A stretch of DNA of 64,000 nt, from positions 620,001 to 684,000 of the forward strand of contig NZ_NSLI01000003.1 of the NCBI RefSeq assembly GCF_002288825.1, given 5' to 3'. Of the stretch, positions 34,478-43,589 are shown piece by piece. Each line of letters starts with the position of its first letter. Position 1 is the stretch's first letter. Both the position numbers and the translations under genes were made by a program. Under the pieces are notes generated by a model. The model ran no database searches and had not been told where the DNA came from. It saw only the letters and a program-made list of their open reading frames with translations. The stretch comes from Sphingomonas lenta (GTDB taxonomy: Bacteria; Pseudomonadota; Alphaproteobacteria; Sphingomonadales; Sphingomonadaceae).

Positions 34478-35017
34478 TCAGCCCCACCGCAGCGCCAGCC
34501 ACCCCAGCCCTGCGAACAGCGCGAGCGCCCACCAGCCCCCGTCGGTGCGCAGCAGGTACGCGACCCCCAGCACCCCCACCGCCACCAGCGTCGCGCCCGC
34601 GACGCGCGGCGCGGCGACCTGGCCCAGCAGCCACGCCCCACTCGCCAAGCACAGGCCGGCGTTCGCCGCGATCCACAGATACGACCCGCCCCGCCCGATC
34701 GAGCCGAACAGCGGCAGCTTGATCGTCGCGTAGCCCCGCATCCCGTTCGGAAACAGGTCAGCCGCCAGGTGCAGCCCGAGGCCTAAGCCCAACCCCGCCG
34801 CCACCGGCCAGAACCGCCTGTCATAGGCCAGCGCCAGCACCGGCAGAATCCCGTGCGTCAGCGCGCTCCGGTGCCCGAGGGGAAGCAGCTGGTCGAGGTC
34901 GGGGAACGTCGTCCCCGCCACCGCCGCCACGACCACCGTCGCCGCCACCATCACCGGCCAGCCGCCGCCATACAGCGCCATCAGCACCGCCGCCGCCAAC
35001 GTCATGATCGCCGTCAT
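34478..35017 (-). CDS. YdjM/DUF457-like membrane-bound metal-dependent hydrolase
   Basis: A 179-residue protein with four or five hydrophobic segments. Conserved polar motifs are spaced as in the LexA-regulated YdjM family: TTFPDLDQLLPLGHRSALTHG near residues 35-56, and LHLAADLFPNGMRGYATIKLPLFG. The Asp/His residues could bind a metal. Physiological substrate is unknown for the family. The start could be the M at 35017 or the one four codons later. It is divergent from the glutathione transferase gene. Confidence 0.78.
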   Translation of the reverse strand: MTAIMTLAAAVLMALYGGGWPVMVAATVVVAAVAGTTFPDLDQLLPLGHRSALTHGILPVLALAYDRRFWPVAAGLGLGLGLHLAADLFPNGMRGYATIKLPLFGSIGRGGSYLWIAANAGLCLASGAWLLGQVAAPRVAGATLVAVGVLGVAYLLRTDGGWWALALFAGLGWLALRWG

Positions 35018-35096
35018 CGCCCCGTCCGCCTTATTCCGTCGTCCACCCGCTCAACCACCCTTCCACCTCACGCCCATCCTGCCTAACAGCGGACAA

Positions 35097-35771
35097 ATGT
35101 GGCAGCTCTACCAGTTTCCCCTATGTCCCTTCTCCCGCAAAGTGCGTCTCCTGCTAGGCGAGAAGGGCGTGGGCTATGAGCTGGTCCGTGAGTCCCCCTG
35201 GAACCGCCGCGACGAGTTCCTCCACCTCAACCCCGCCGGCCAGACGCCCGTCATGGTCGAGGACGCGCAGGGCTCCGTCCTCGTCGACAGCCAGGCGATC
35301 TGCGAGTTCTTCGAGGAGACGGTGGACAAGCCGTCGCTGATCAACGGCACCGCCGTCCAGCGCGCCGAGATCCGCCGGCTCGTCAGCTGGTTCGACACGC
35401 AATTCTACAACGACGTCACCGGCCCGCTGCTCCACGAGCGCATGATCAAGCGCCTGAACGCCCGCCCCGCCACGCCCGACGCCAAGGCGCTGCGCGAAGC
35501 GATGAAGGCTGCGATCGGGCATCTCGATTACACCGACTACCTCCTCGACCATCGCAACTGGATAGCGGGCGCGACCTTCAGCCTCGCCGACTTAGCGGCC
35601 GCGGCGCAGATCTCGGTCGTCGACTATCTGGGCGGCATCGACTGGAAGGGCCACGAACAGACCGCGCGCTGGTACATGGGCCTGAAGAGCCGCCCGAGCT
35701 TCCGGCCGCTCTTGGCGGAGCGGATGGAGGTTATCGGGCCGGCGCCGCACTACGCTAACGTGGACTTTTAG
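35097..35771 (+). CDS. Glutathione S-transferase family protein
   Basis: A 224-residue protein with an N-terminal thioredoxin-like domain beginning LYQFPLCPFSRKVRLLLGEKG (a CPFS active-site-like motif), NPAGQTPVMV with the cis-proline, and DSQAICEFFEE for gamma-glutamyl contact. An all-helical C-terminal domain follows, with AGATFSLADLAAAAQISVVDYLG. It probably conjugates or reduces electrophiles with glutathione; the substrate is unknown. The start at 35097 is set by the domain boundary, as the upstream frame is not homologous. Confidence 0.93.
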   Translation: MWQLYQFPLCPFSRKVRLLLGEKGVGYELVRESPWNRRDEFLHLNPAGQTPVMVEDAQGSVLVDSQAICEFFEETVDKPSLINGTAVQRAEIRRLVSWFDTQFYNDVTGPLLHERMIKRLNARPATPDAKALREAMKAAIGHLDYTDYLLDHRNWIAGATFSLADLAAAAQISVVDYLGGIDWKGHEQTARWYMGLKSRPSFRPLLAERMEVIGPAPHYANVDF

Positions 35772-35781
35772 GTGCGGGCGC

Positions 35782-35846
35782 CCTCACTTTGCGTGAGCAA
35801 AGTGAGGAGACGCCGCGGCGGGCAGCGGGACGGCGTAGCCGTCCCG
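35782..35846. terminator. Two tandem hairpins between GST and csaA
   Basis: Stem CCTCACTTTG/CAAAGTGAGG at 35782-35807, then stem CGGGACGGC/GCCGTCCCG at 35826-35846. Neither has a T-run, so they may act as a processing or Rho-linked end for the transferase mRNA, or may simply be a dispersed repeat. Confidence 0.45.
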
Positions 35847-35875
35847 TCTGACGGCGCGGCGGAGGGAGATTACGC

Positions 35876-36247
35876 ATGCACATGACCCACGACCCCACCG
35901 CGCCCTCCGCGCCGGAAATCGCGTTCGACGACTGGCTCAAGGTGGACATCCGCGTCGGCACGATCGTCTCCGCCGAGCCCTTTCCGGAGGCGCGCAAGCC
36001 CTCGATCAAGCTCGTGATCGACTTCGGTCCCGCCATCGGCCGCCGGAAAAGCGCCGCCCAGATCGCCGCCCGCTACGCGCCCGACGAACTGGTCGGCCGC
36101 CAGGTCGCCGCCGTGGTCAACTTCCCGCCGCGCCAGATCGGGCCGACGGTAAGCGAGGTGCTGACGCTGGGCTTCCCGGACGAGGAGGGCAGGGTGGTGC
36201 TCCTCCAGCCGGATGCAACCGTCCCGAACGGCGGCCGGCTGTTCTAA
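35876..36247 (+). CDS. csaA: tRNA-binding chaperone-like protein CsaA
   Basis: A 123-residue single OB-fold protein of the tRNA-binding (EMAP/MetRS C-terminal-like) family. The CsaA signature runs through FDDWLKVDIRVGTIVSAEPFPEARKPSIKL, SAAQIAARY and VVNFPPRQIG. In Bacillus, CsaA has export-related chaperone activity; the role in Gram-negatives is less clear. A GGAGGGAG site precedes the ATG, and a second ATG lies two codons later. Confidence 0.93.
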   Translation: MHMTHDPTAPSAPEIAFDDWLKVDIRVGTIVSAEPFPEARKPSIKLVIDFGPAIGRRKSAAQIAARYAPDELVGRQVAAVVNFPPRQIGPTVSEVLTLGFPDEEGRVVLLQPDATVPNGGRLF

Positions 36248-36431
36248 CCTTCTCCCTCTCCCCTCCGGGGAGAGGGTCGGGGAGAGGGGCAGTGCAGGGC
36301 GCCACGCTCGACACTGCCCCTCTCCCGCCTTCGCTACGCTCGGCACCCGCATCAGGTAAACCGTCCCCCGGACGGTTTAGGTCATGCCGGGGGCATGACC
36401 GACCTGATGCGCCCCAGAGGGGAGAGGGAGG
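36248..36431. repeat. Nested inverted repeats (possible cloverleaf) between csaA and pepN
   Basis: Outer arms CTCCCTCTCCCCT and AGGGGAGAGGGAGG enclose three further stems: GGGGAGAGGGGCAGTG with its inverted partner ending at 36325, AAACCGTCC/GGACGGTTT, and GGTCATGCC/GGCATGACC, with CATCAGGT/ACCTGATG around the last two. It fills the whole gap between the convergent genes, so it may also stop transcription from both sides. Confidence 0.7.
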
Positions 36432-36435
36432 TGGA

Positions 36436-39024
36436 TCACCCCTCCAACGACTTCGACGCTTGCTCGAACAGGTCCTTGCTCAACCCCGGCGTCGCGACGA
36501 TCCGCTCCAGCTCGGCGCGCATCAGCTTCGCCCGCCCCGCGTCGAACCGCCGCCAGCGCCCGAGCGGCGGCAGCAGCTTGGCCGCGGTCTGCGGGTTGAG
36601 CTTGTCGAGCGCGATCAGCTGTTCGGCCAGGAACCGATAGCCCTCCCCCGACGCCCCGTTGAACGCCCGCTGGTTCACCCCGAACGCGCCGACCAGCGAC
36701 CTGGCGCGGTTCGGGTTGGCGAGGGTGAAGTCTGGGTGCCGCGCCAGCTCCGCGACCTGCGCGGCCGTATCGTCGCGCGACGACAGCGCCTGCGTTTGGA
36801 ACCACTTGTCGAGCACAAGCGCATTGTCGCGATAGCGGTTATAGAAGATGTCGAGCGCCGCCTCACGCAGGTCCGACGCGCCGCTCGCCAGCGTCGTCAG
36901 CGCCCCCATGCGGTCGGTCATGTTGTCCGCCGCCTCGAATTGCGTGAAGGCCAGCTTGTCCGCGTCGCCCGCGCCGCTCGCCGCGATATAGCCCAGCGCG
37001 ACATTGCGCAGGCGCCGCAAGCCTTTGGCCCGCGGCGTGTAGGCATAGGGCTCGCGCTCGCCGTCGTAGAGCCCGCGCCACCGCTCCTCGAGTTTCCCGC
37101 CCAGCGCCGCGCGGAGGCCCTCGCGCGCCCGGAACACCGCTTCCGGATCGACCACGCTCAGCTGGTCGCCGATGAAGCTCTCCGACGGCAGCAGCACCGC
37201 CTCCGCCACAAACGCCGGATCGCGCTCGGCGTCGTCCAGCGTGTTCGCGACCGCCGCGACCACCGCCTCGTGCCCCGACCGGTCGCCCTCGACCGCGTCG
37301 GCCACCAGCGTGTCGAGCATCAGCTGCTGCATCGCCTCGTAGCGCGCGAACGGGTCGTCGTCGTTCGCGCTCAGGAACCCCAGGTCCGCCGCCGAGCGGT
37401 CGCTCTCGATGATCACCGGCGCGGAAAAGCCGCGATTGATCGACAGCACCGGCCGCTCGACCACGCCGTCGAACACGACGGTCTCGGCGGGGTCCTTGAG
37501 CAGCACCAACCGCTCGTCGGTGAGCGGCTTGGCGGTCTCCGCGCCGAACAGCTTGACCTTGAGCGGGATCACCATCGGCTCCTTGACCGGCTGGCCCGGC
37601 GTCGGCGGCACGTGCTGCGCGAGCCGGAGCGTCGCGCGGCCGCCCTCATGCTCGACCGACGCCTGGACGCGCGGCGTGCCGGCCTGGGCATACCAGAGGC
37701 GGAATTGCGACAGGTCGACGCCACCCGCCTCCTCCATGCAGCGCACGAAATCCTCGCACGTCGCCGCCGTCCCGTCGAACCGCTGGAAATAGAGGTCGCA
37801 CGCCGCTCGGAACTTCTGCGGGCCCAGGATGATCGACATCATCCGAATGAGCTCGGCGCCCTTGTTGTAGATGGTCGCCGTGTAGAAGTTCGAGATCTCG
37901 ATGTAGCTCTCCGGCCGCACGGGGTGCGCGAGCGGCCCCGCATCCTCCGGGAACTGCGCCGCACGAAGACCGCGCACCCCCTCGATGCGGTTCACCGCCG
38001 GCGACCCCTGGTCCGCGGAGAAGCCCTGGTCGCGGAAGACGGTGAAGCCCTCCTTCAGCGACAGCTGGAACCAGTCGCGGCAGGTGACGCGGTTGCCCGA
38101 CCAGTTGTGGAAATATTCGTGCGCCACCACCGCCGCGATCGCGTCGTAGTCGTAGTCGGTCGCGGTGTCCGGGTCGGCGAGGATGTAGCGGCTGTTGAAG
38201 ATGTTCAGCCCCTTGTTCTCCATCGCGCCGAAGTTGAAGTCGTCGACCGCCACGATGTTGAACACGTCCAGGTCGTACTCGCGGCCGTACACGCGCTCGT
38301 CCCACGCCATCGACACCTTCAGCGCGTGGAGCGCGTGGTCGGTGCGGGGCAAGTCGGCTTCCCGCACCCAGATGCCGAGCTGTACGGTGCGGCCCGACTG
38401 CGTCACGAACTCGTCGCGGTTGGCCTGGAGGTCGCCCGCCACCAGCGCGAACAGGTAGGACGGCTTGGGGAATGGGTCGTGCCACTCCGCCCAGTGCCGC
38501 CCGTTGTCGGCCTCGCCCTGCGCCACCGGATCGCCGTTCGCCAGCAGCACGGGGAAGCGCGCCTTGTCGGCCGTCATCCGCACCCGGTACGTGGCCAGCA
38601 CGTCCGGCCGGTCGGGGAAGTAGGTGATGCGCCGGAAACCTTCGGCCTCGCACTGCGTGCACAGGATGCCGCCCGACGCGTACAGCCCCATGAGCTGGGT
38701 GTTCTTCTCCGGCTCGATCTCGACCTCGGTCTCAACGGTGTGCGCCTCGCCCGTCAGCGGCACGACCAGCCGCTCGCCTTCCAGCCGCCAATTGTTGACC
38801 GCGACGCCGTCGACCAGCACGCGCACCGGCTGCTGCCCCGCGCCGTCAAGCTTGAGCGGCTCGCGATGCGCGCCGTTGCGCTCGACCCTGAGCGTCGCGC
38901 GCACCCGCGTCTTGGCGGGGTCGAGGTCGAAGTCGAGCTCGACCTCCGGCACCATCCACTCGGGCGGATGGTAGTCCTCGCGGCGGGTCACGGCGGGGAG
39001 CGCGGGCGCGTTCTGCATGTCCAT
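36436..39024 (-). CDS. pepN: Aminopeptidase N (M1 family zinc metallopeptidase)
   Basis: An 862-residue protein of the E. coli PepN type, full length. The substrate-anchoring GAMENKGLN motif is followed by the zinc site HEYFHNW (His302, His306) and the third ligand Glu325 in LKEGFTVFRDQ. The start MDMQNAPALPAVTRREDYHPPEW matches the family N-terminus, and there is no signal peptide, so it is cytosolic. It trims N-terminal residues from peptides. It is divergent from the M28 peptidase gene. Confidence 0.97.
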   Translation of the reverse strand: MDMQNAPALPAVTRREDYHPPEWMVPEVELDFDLDPAKTRVRATLRVERNGAHREPLKLDGAGQQPVRVLVDGVAVNNWRLEGERLVVPLTGEAHTVETEVEIEPEKNTQLMGLYASGGILCTQCEAEGFRRITYFPDRPDVLATYRVRMTADKARFPVLLANGDPVAQGEADNGRHWAEWHDPFPKPSYLFALVAGDLQANRDEFVTQSGRTVQLGIWVREADLPRTDHALHALKVSMAWDERVYGREYDLDVFNIVAVDDFNFGAMENKGLNIFNSRYILADPDTATDYDYDAIAAVVAHEYFHNWSGNRVTCRDWFQLSLKEGFTVFRDQGFSADQGSPAVNRIEGVRGLRAAQFPEDAGPLAHPVRPESYIEISNFYTATIYNKGAELIRMMSIILGPQKFRAACDLYFQRFDGTAATCEDFVRCMEEAGGVDLSQFRLWYAQAGTPRVQASVEHEGGRATLRLAQHVPPTPGQPVKEPMVIPLKVKLFGAETAKPLTDERLVLLKDPAETVVFDGVVERPVLSINRGFSAPVIIESDRSAADLGFLSANDDDPFARYEAMQQLMLDTLVADAVEGDRSGHEAVVAAVANTLDDAERDPAFVAEAVLLPSESFIGDQLSVVDPEAVFRAREGLRAALGGKLEERWRGLYDGEREPYAYTPRAKGLRRLRNVALGYIAASGAGDADKLAFTQFEAADNMTDRMGALTTLASGASDLREAALDIFYNRYRDNALVLDKWFQTQALSSRDDTAAQVAELARHPDFTLANPNRARSLVGAFGVNQRAFNGASGEGYRFLAEQLIALDKLNPQTAAKLLPPLGRWRRFDAGRAKLMRAELERIVATPGLSKDLFEQASKSLEG

Positions 39025-39123
39025 GCGCGCGATATAGCCGCCCGAGTCGCCGCCGCCACCCGACGCTTGCGGAAAACACGGCCCGTGCTACCTCCGCAAT
39101 ACAGATAGAACAGAAGGATGCCG

Positions 39124-40830
39124 ATGTTCCGTTCCGTTTCCGCGTTCGCATTGCTGCTCAGCTCGACCGCCTTCGCCCACGATCACGCGCATCAGACCGC
39201 TCAGCCGCCCGCTACGCCCGCCGCGCCGCAGCCCAGCGAGGCGGAGGCGAACGCCGCCGCGAACGCGGTGCTGCCGCCGGATCAGGCGGCGATGAAGGCG
39301 CACATCCTATTCCTCGCCTCCGACCAGCTGAAGGGCCGCGAGGCGGGTACGCCCGAGTATGACGTCGCCGCGCAGTATGTCGCGTCGCAATTCTACGCCG
39401 CGGGCTTACGCCCCGCAGGCGACGCGGGCAGCTATCTGCAGCGCGTGCCGCTGGTCAGCTACAAAGCGGCTGAGAAGGGCACGATGAGCTTCCAGCGCCG
39501 CGGCGGCCAAGCGGTGCCGCTCGTGTTCGGCGAAGACTTCGTCACCGGCGCCGATCCCGAGCGCGCCGTAACGGACATCACCGCGCCCGTGGTGTTCGTC
39601 GGCTACGGCATCGACGCGCCGGAGTTCGGCCGCAACGATTATCGGGGCGTCGACGTGAAGGGCAAAGTCGTCGCGTTCCTGGACGGCGCGCCCGCCGGGA
39701 TCCCTAGCGAACCGCGCGCGCACCTGAGCCGCACGGGCAAGATGGAGGCCGCGTCCAAGCGCGGCGCGATCGGCGCGATCACGCTGCAGACGCCCGAGTC
39801 CGCCAAGGTCCGCTCGATTGCGCGGCTCGCGGAGAGCTGGGACGGTGTGCGTATGACCTGGGCCGACGGACAAGGCGTCGGCCACTCGGAGGCGCCGGGC
39901 GTCACCAGCCTCGGCACGCTCGGTCCCGCGGGCGCCGCCAAGCTGTTCGAGGGCGCGTCTACGCCCTGGGCCACGATCGCCGCCCGGAGCGCCGACCCCA
40001 AGGCGCGGTTCAAGGCGTTCCAGCTGCCCGCGACGGCCACCGTGCGGCTCAAGACCACGATCGCGCCCGCCACCAGCTACAACGTCGCCGGCCTGCTGCC
40101 GGGCAGCGACCCCAAGCTGAAGGACGAGGTGGTCGTTCTCACCGCCCACCTCGATCACGTCGGCGTCGGCCGCGCGGACGCGAGCGGAGACACCATCTAC
40201 AACGGCGCCATGGACAACGCGGTCGGCATCGCCTCGCTGATCGAGGAGGCCAAGCGCTTCAAGGCCAGCGGAAAGCCGCCGCGCCGCTCGATCATGTTCC
40301 TGGCGGTGACGGCGGAGGAGAAGGGGCTGGTCGGCGCCGACTATTTCGCGACCAACCCGACCGTGCCCAAGGCGAACATGGTCGCCAACGTCAACCTCGA
40401 CATGCCGATCATCACCTACAAGTTCCAGGACGTGGTCGCGTTCGGCGCGGATCGCTCATCGCTGGGGCCGATCGTGCGTCGGGCGGCGGCGAACATCGGT
40501 GTGGGCGCGGCCGACGATCCGCTGCCCGAGCAGAGCTTCTTCGTCCGCTCCGACCACTACCGCTTCGTGCAGCAGGGCGTGCCGTCGGTGTTCCTGTGGC
40601 CGGGCCCGGGCGGGCCGGGCAAGGAGGCCTGGAGCACGTTCCTCGCCACCAACTACCATCGTCCCTCCGACGAGGTCGTGCAGACCGCGCCGATCGATTG
40701 GGAGTCGGGCGCGCGCTTCATCGAGGTGAATTACCAAATCGCCCGCGAGATCGCCGACGCCGACCAGCGGCCGGTGTGGAACAAGGGCGACTTCTTCGGC
40801 ACGCTCTACAAGGGCCCGATGGCGCGGTAG
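39124..40830 (+). CDS. Secreted M28 family zinc peptidase with PA domain (paralogue 1)
   Basis: A 568-residue protein with a signal peptide (MFRSVSAFALLLSSTAFAHD) and a His-rich mature N-terminus. The M28 metal-binding pattern is present: LTAHLDHVG (His and Asp), NGAMDNAVGIASL (bridging Asp), AVTAEEKGLVGADYF (catalytic Glu pair), VNLDMP and RSDHYRF. A protease-associated insertion lies in between (about residues 130-300). It probably works as an exported aminopeptidase. The second ATG (39124) is preferred because AGAAGG lies at correct spacing before it. It is the first of two tandem paralogues. Confidence 0.9.
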   Translation: MFRSVSAFALLLSSTAFAHDHAHQTAQPPATPAAPQPSEAEANAAANAVLPPDQAAMKAHILFLASDQLKGREAGTPEYDVAAQYVASQFYAAGLRPAGDAGSYLQRVPLVSYKAAEKGTMSFQRRGGQAVPLVFGEDFVTGADPERAVTDITAPVVFVGYGIDAPEFGRNDYRGVDVKGKVVAFLDGAPAGIPSEPRAHLSRTGKMEAASKRGAIGAITLQTPESAKVRSIARLAESWDGVRMTWADGQGVGHSEAPGVTSLGTLGPAGAAKLFEGASTPWATIAARSADPKARFKAFQLPATATVRLKTTIAPATSYNVAGLLPGSDPKLKDEVVVLTAHLDHVGVGRADASGDTIYNGAMDNAVGIASLIEEAKRFKASGKPPRRSIMFLAVTAEEKGLVGADYFATNPTVPKANMVANVNLDMPIITYKFQDVVAFGADRSSLGPIVRRAAANIGVGAADDPLPEQSFFVRSDHYRFVQQGVPSVFLWPGPGGPGKEAWSTFLATNYHRPSDEVVQTAPIDWESGARFIEVNYQIAREIADADQRPVWNKGDFFGTLYKGPMAR

Positions 40831-40844
40831 AACGAAGATACGTT

Positions 40845-40983
40845 CCTCCCCCGCAACGTAGTTGCGGGGGAGGGGACCGCCGCAGGCGGTGGTGGGGGAA
40901 CTACGGGATGCGGCATCCCCTGTACCCCCTCCACCACGCCGCAAGCGGCGCGGTCCTCCTCCCCCGCCGTGGGCGGGGGAGGA
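40845..40983. repeat. Palindromic intergenic repeat, family C, copy 1
   Basis: A 139-base element with outer arms CCTCCCCCGC/GCGGGGGAGG, internal GTAGTTGCGGGGGAGG hairpins, and ACCGCCGCAGGCGGT. It sits between the two M28 genes, and a very similar copy lies after the second (42612-42745). Confidence 0.8.
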
Positions 40984-41000
40984 TTTAGTAAGGAGTGACC

Positions 41001-42599
41001 ATGCGTAACCTCATCCTCCCCCTCCTCCTCGCCACCGCCGCGACCGCGTCCGCGCAGGCCCCCTCCGCCCCGCAGGAAGCGGCGCTGCGCGCGCATGTCG
41101 CCTATCTCGCCTCCGACGCGATGCGCGGGCGCGAGGCGGGGACGCCCGACTACGACCGTGCGGCCGACTATGTCGCCAAGCAGATGCAGGCCGCCGGCCT
41201 CCAGCCCGGCGCGAACGGCCGCTGGCTTCAGCCCGTGCCGCTCGTCGTGGCTAAGCCCGCAGGTGAGCCGGTCATGACGCTGACCGCGAACGGCGCGACG
41301 ACGCCGCTCGTCTTCGGCACCGACTACACGCTCCGCCCGACGCCCGCCGGCGAGACTATCGACGTGTCCGCGCCCGTGGTCTTCGCGGGCCACGGCGTCG
41401 TCGACCCCGCGATCGGCCGCAACGATTATCGCGGGCTCGACGTGCGCGGCAAAGTCGTCGCCGTCTTCTACAGCGGCCCACAGGGGATGAACTCGGAGGT
41501 CGCGGCGCATCTTGGCAACCGCGTCGACCGCGCCCGCACCGCCGCCGCCAAGGGCGCGCGCGGCATCGTCTTTATCGAATCGAACCAGAGCCGCGGCATC
41601 ATCCCCGTCTCGACGATTCACCGCAGCTGGGACGCGCGCGCGGTTACCTGGGCGGGGCCGGACGGCATGCCCCGCGACGGCGGCGCGCCCATCCTCGCGA
41701 TCGTCTCCCAGGAGGGCGCGGCCAAGCTCTTCGCGGGCTCCAAGCTGAACTGGGAGGAGGTCCGCGCCGCAGACGCCGCCGGCCGTCCCGTGCCGACGGG
41801 CCAGCTCGCCGCGACGCTCGCCACCAAGCAGCGCTTCACGACCGAGCGGCTCAACAGCAGCAACGTCGTCGGCCTGCTGCCCGGCTCCGACCCGAAGCTC
41901 CGGGGCGAGTATGTCGTGCTCTCCGGCCACTTGGATCACGTCGGTATCGGCCGCCCCGACGCGACCGGCGACACGATCCACAACGGCGCGATGGACAATG
42001 CGGTCGGCATCGCCTCCATGATCGAGGTCGCCAAGCGGATGAGGAGCGCGCGGCCCAAGCGCTCCGTCCTCTTCGTCGCGGTCACCGCGGAGGAGAAGGG
42101 GCTGATCGGCTCCGACTATTTCGCGACCTACCCGACCGTGCCGAAGCGCTCGCTCGTCGCGAACGTCAACCTCGACATGCCGATCCTGACCTACCGCTTC
42201 CAGAACCTGGTCGCGTTCGGCGCGGACCGGTCGGGCATCGGCCCGATCGCGGCGGCGGCGACGAAGAAGCTCGGCTTCGCGCTCGTGCCCGATCCCGCGC
42301 CGCAGGAGGCGTCGTTCGTGCGCACCGACCATTACAGCTTCGTCCGCCAGGGCGTGCCGGCGGTGTCGCTCGTGCCCGGCCCCGGCGGCGGCGGCACGAC
42401 CGCGACGGCGGAGTTCATCAAGAACCACTACCACAAGCCGTCCGACGAGATCGACCTGCCGTTCGACTGGACGGCGGCGGCGAACTTCGTGTCGCTCAAC
42501 CACGCGATCGCCACCGCGCTGGCCGACGCGCCGGAGCGCCCGCGCTGGGTAAAGGCGGACTATTTCGGCACGCTCTACAAGGGCCCGATGGCGCGGTGA
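41001..42599 (+). CDS. Secreted M28 family zinc peptidase with PA domain (paralogue 2)
   Basis: A 532-residue paralogue of the upstream gene, sharing GREAGTPDYD, VLSGHLDHVG, NGAMDNAVGIAS, AVTAEEKGLIGSDYF, NLDMPILTYRFQ and the terminal GTLYKGPMAR. A signal peptide (ILPLLLATAATASAQ) precedes it. All metal-ligand positions are conserved, so it is likely active. The ATG at 41001 has an AGGAG site at normal spacing; a GTG two codons earlier lies inside that site. The high identity at the 3' end points to tandem duplication. Confidence 0.9.
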   Translation: MRNLILPLLLATAATASAQAPSAPQEAALRAHVAYLASDAMRGREAGTPDYDRAADYVAKQMQAAGLQPGANGRWLQPVPLVVAKPAGEPVMTLTANGATTPLVFGTDYTLRPTPAGETIDVSAPVVFAGHGVVDPAIGRNDYRGLDVRGKVVAVFYSGPQGMNSEVAAHLGNRVDRARTAAAKGARGIVFIESNQSRGIIPVSTIHRSWDARAVTWAGPDGMPRDGGAPILAIVSQEGAAKLFAGSKLNWEEVRAADAAGRPVPTGQLAATLATKQRFTTERLNSSNVVGLLPGSDPKLRGEYVVLSGHLDHVGIGRPDATGDTIHNGAMDNAVGIASMIEVAKRMRSARPKRSVLFVAVTAEEKGLIGSDYFATYPTVPKRSLVANVNLDMPILTYRFQNLVAFGADRSGIGPIAAAATKKLGFALVPDPAPQEASFVRTDHYSFVRQGVPAVSLVPGPGGGGTTATAEFIKNHYHKPSDEIDLPFDWTAAANFVSLNHAIATALADAPERPRWVKADYFGTLYKGPMAR

Positions 42600-42611
42600 C
42601 ACCGCTGAATT

Positions 42612-42745
42612 CCTCCCCCGCAACGTAGTTGCGGGGGAGGGGGACCGCCGAAGGCGGTGGAGGGGGTACATCACGATGCCGCATCCCGTAGCTCCCCCTC
42701 CACCAGCTTCGCTGGTCCCCCTCCCCCGCCATGGGCGGGGGAGGA
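42612..42745. repeat. Palindromic intergenic repeat, family C, copy 2
   Basis: Shares outer arms (CCTCCCCCGCAACGTAGTTG ... GCGGGGGAGG) and inner ACCGCCGAAGGCGGT with 40845-40983. Its right end supplies the GGGGGAGGAA ribosome-site sequence of the following SDR gene. Confidence 0.8.
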
Positions 42746-42752
42746 ATCAGTA

Positions 42753-43589
42753 GTGCACCTCCTCATCTTCGGCCTCGGCTACACCGCCGGCCGCGTCGCA
42801 GTCGCCGCCCGCGCCCGCGGCTTCACCGTCGCCGCGACCACCCGCGACGGCCGCGCCGGCACGCTCCGCTTCGACGACCATCACGCCGTCGCGGCCGAGC
42901 TCGCCCGCGCCACGCACATCCTCTCCTCCGTCCCGCCCGACGGCGAGCACGACCCGGTGCTGACCGCGTACGGCGACCAGCTCGCCCGCACGCCCGCTTG
43001 GCTGGGCTACCTTTCCTCTACCGGCGTCTATGGCGACACCGGCGGCGCCTGGGTCGACGAGACCGCCCCCACCGGCGCAGGTCGCCGCTCCGCCCGAGCC
43101 CGCGCCGACGCCGCCTGGCTGGACGCCGGCGCACGGGTGTTCCGGCTACCCGGCATCTACGGCCCCGGCCGCTCCGCGCTCGACCGCGTTCGAGAGGGCA
43201 GGGCGCATCTCGTCGACAGCCCGGGCCAGGTGTTCAGCCGCGTCCACGTGGACGACATCGTCTCCGGCGTGCTCGCTGCGCTCGACGCCCCGTCCGGCGC
43301 GTACAACCTCGCCGACGACCGACCCTGCTCACAGAACGAGGTGGTGCGCTACGCCGCGCGGCTGCTCGGGTTGCCCGAGCCGCGCGTCGTGCCGCTCGAC
43401 AGCCTCTCGCCCATGGCGCGCGGCTTCTATGCCGAGAATCGCCGTGTCGCGAATGGGAAGGCCAAGCGCGTGCTAGGCTGGACCCCGCACTATCCCGACT
43501 ACCGGTTGGGCCTGCGCGCGGTGAGCGCGATCACCAGCCCTACGCCTGCGAGCAGCCCGCCGGCCGCCGCCAGCGCCGACCAGCGATAG
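42753..43589 (+). CDS. NAD-dependent epimerase/SDR family protein
   Basis: A 278-residue atypical SDR of the YeeZ-like type with the nucleotide-binding LLIFGLGYTAGRVAVAARARG at the N-terminus, LSSTGVYGDTGGAWVDE, RLPGIYGPGRSALD and FSRVHVDDIV. The GTG start at 42753 is immediately before the Rossmann strand and follows a GGAGG site that belongs to the upstream repeat. The conserved part ends at YPDYRLGLRA. A tail of about 25 Ala/Ser/Pro-rich residues is encoded by DNA that overlaps the 3' end of the convergent EamA gene by 91 bases. Substrate unknown. Confidence 0.86.
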   Translation: MHLLIFGLGYTAGRVAVAARARGFTVAATTRDGRAGTLRFDDHHAVAAELARATHILSSVPPDGEHDPVLTAYGDQLARTPAWLGYLSSTGVYGDTGGAWVDETAPTGAGRRSARARADAAWLDAGARVFRLPGIYGPGRSALDRVREGRAHLVDSPGQVFSRVHVDDIVSGVLAALDAPSGAYNLADDRPCSQNEVVRYAARLLGLPEPRVVPLDSLSPMARGFYAENRRVANGKAKRVLGWTPHYPDYRLGLRAVSAITSPTPASSPPAAASADQR

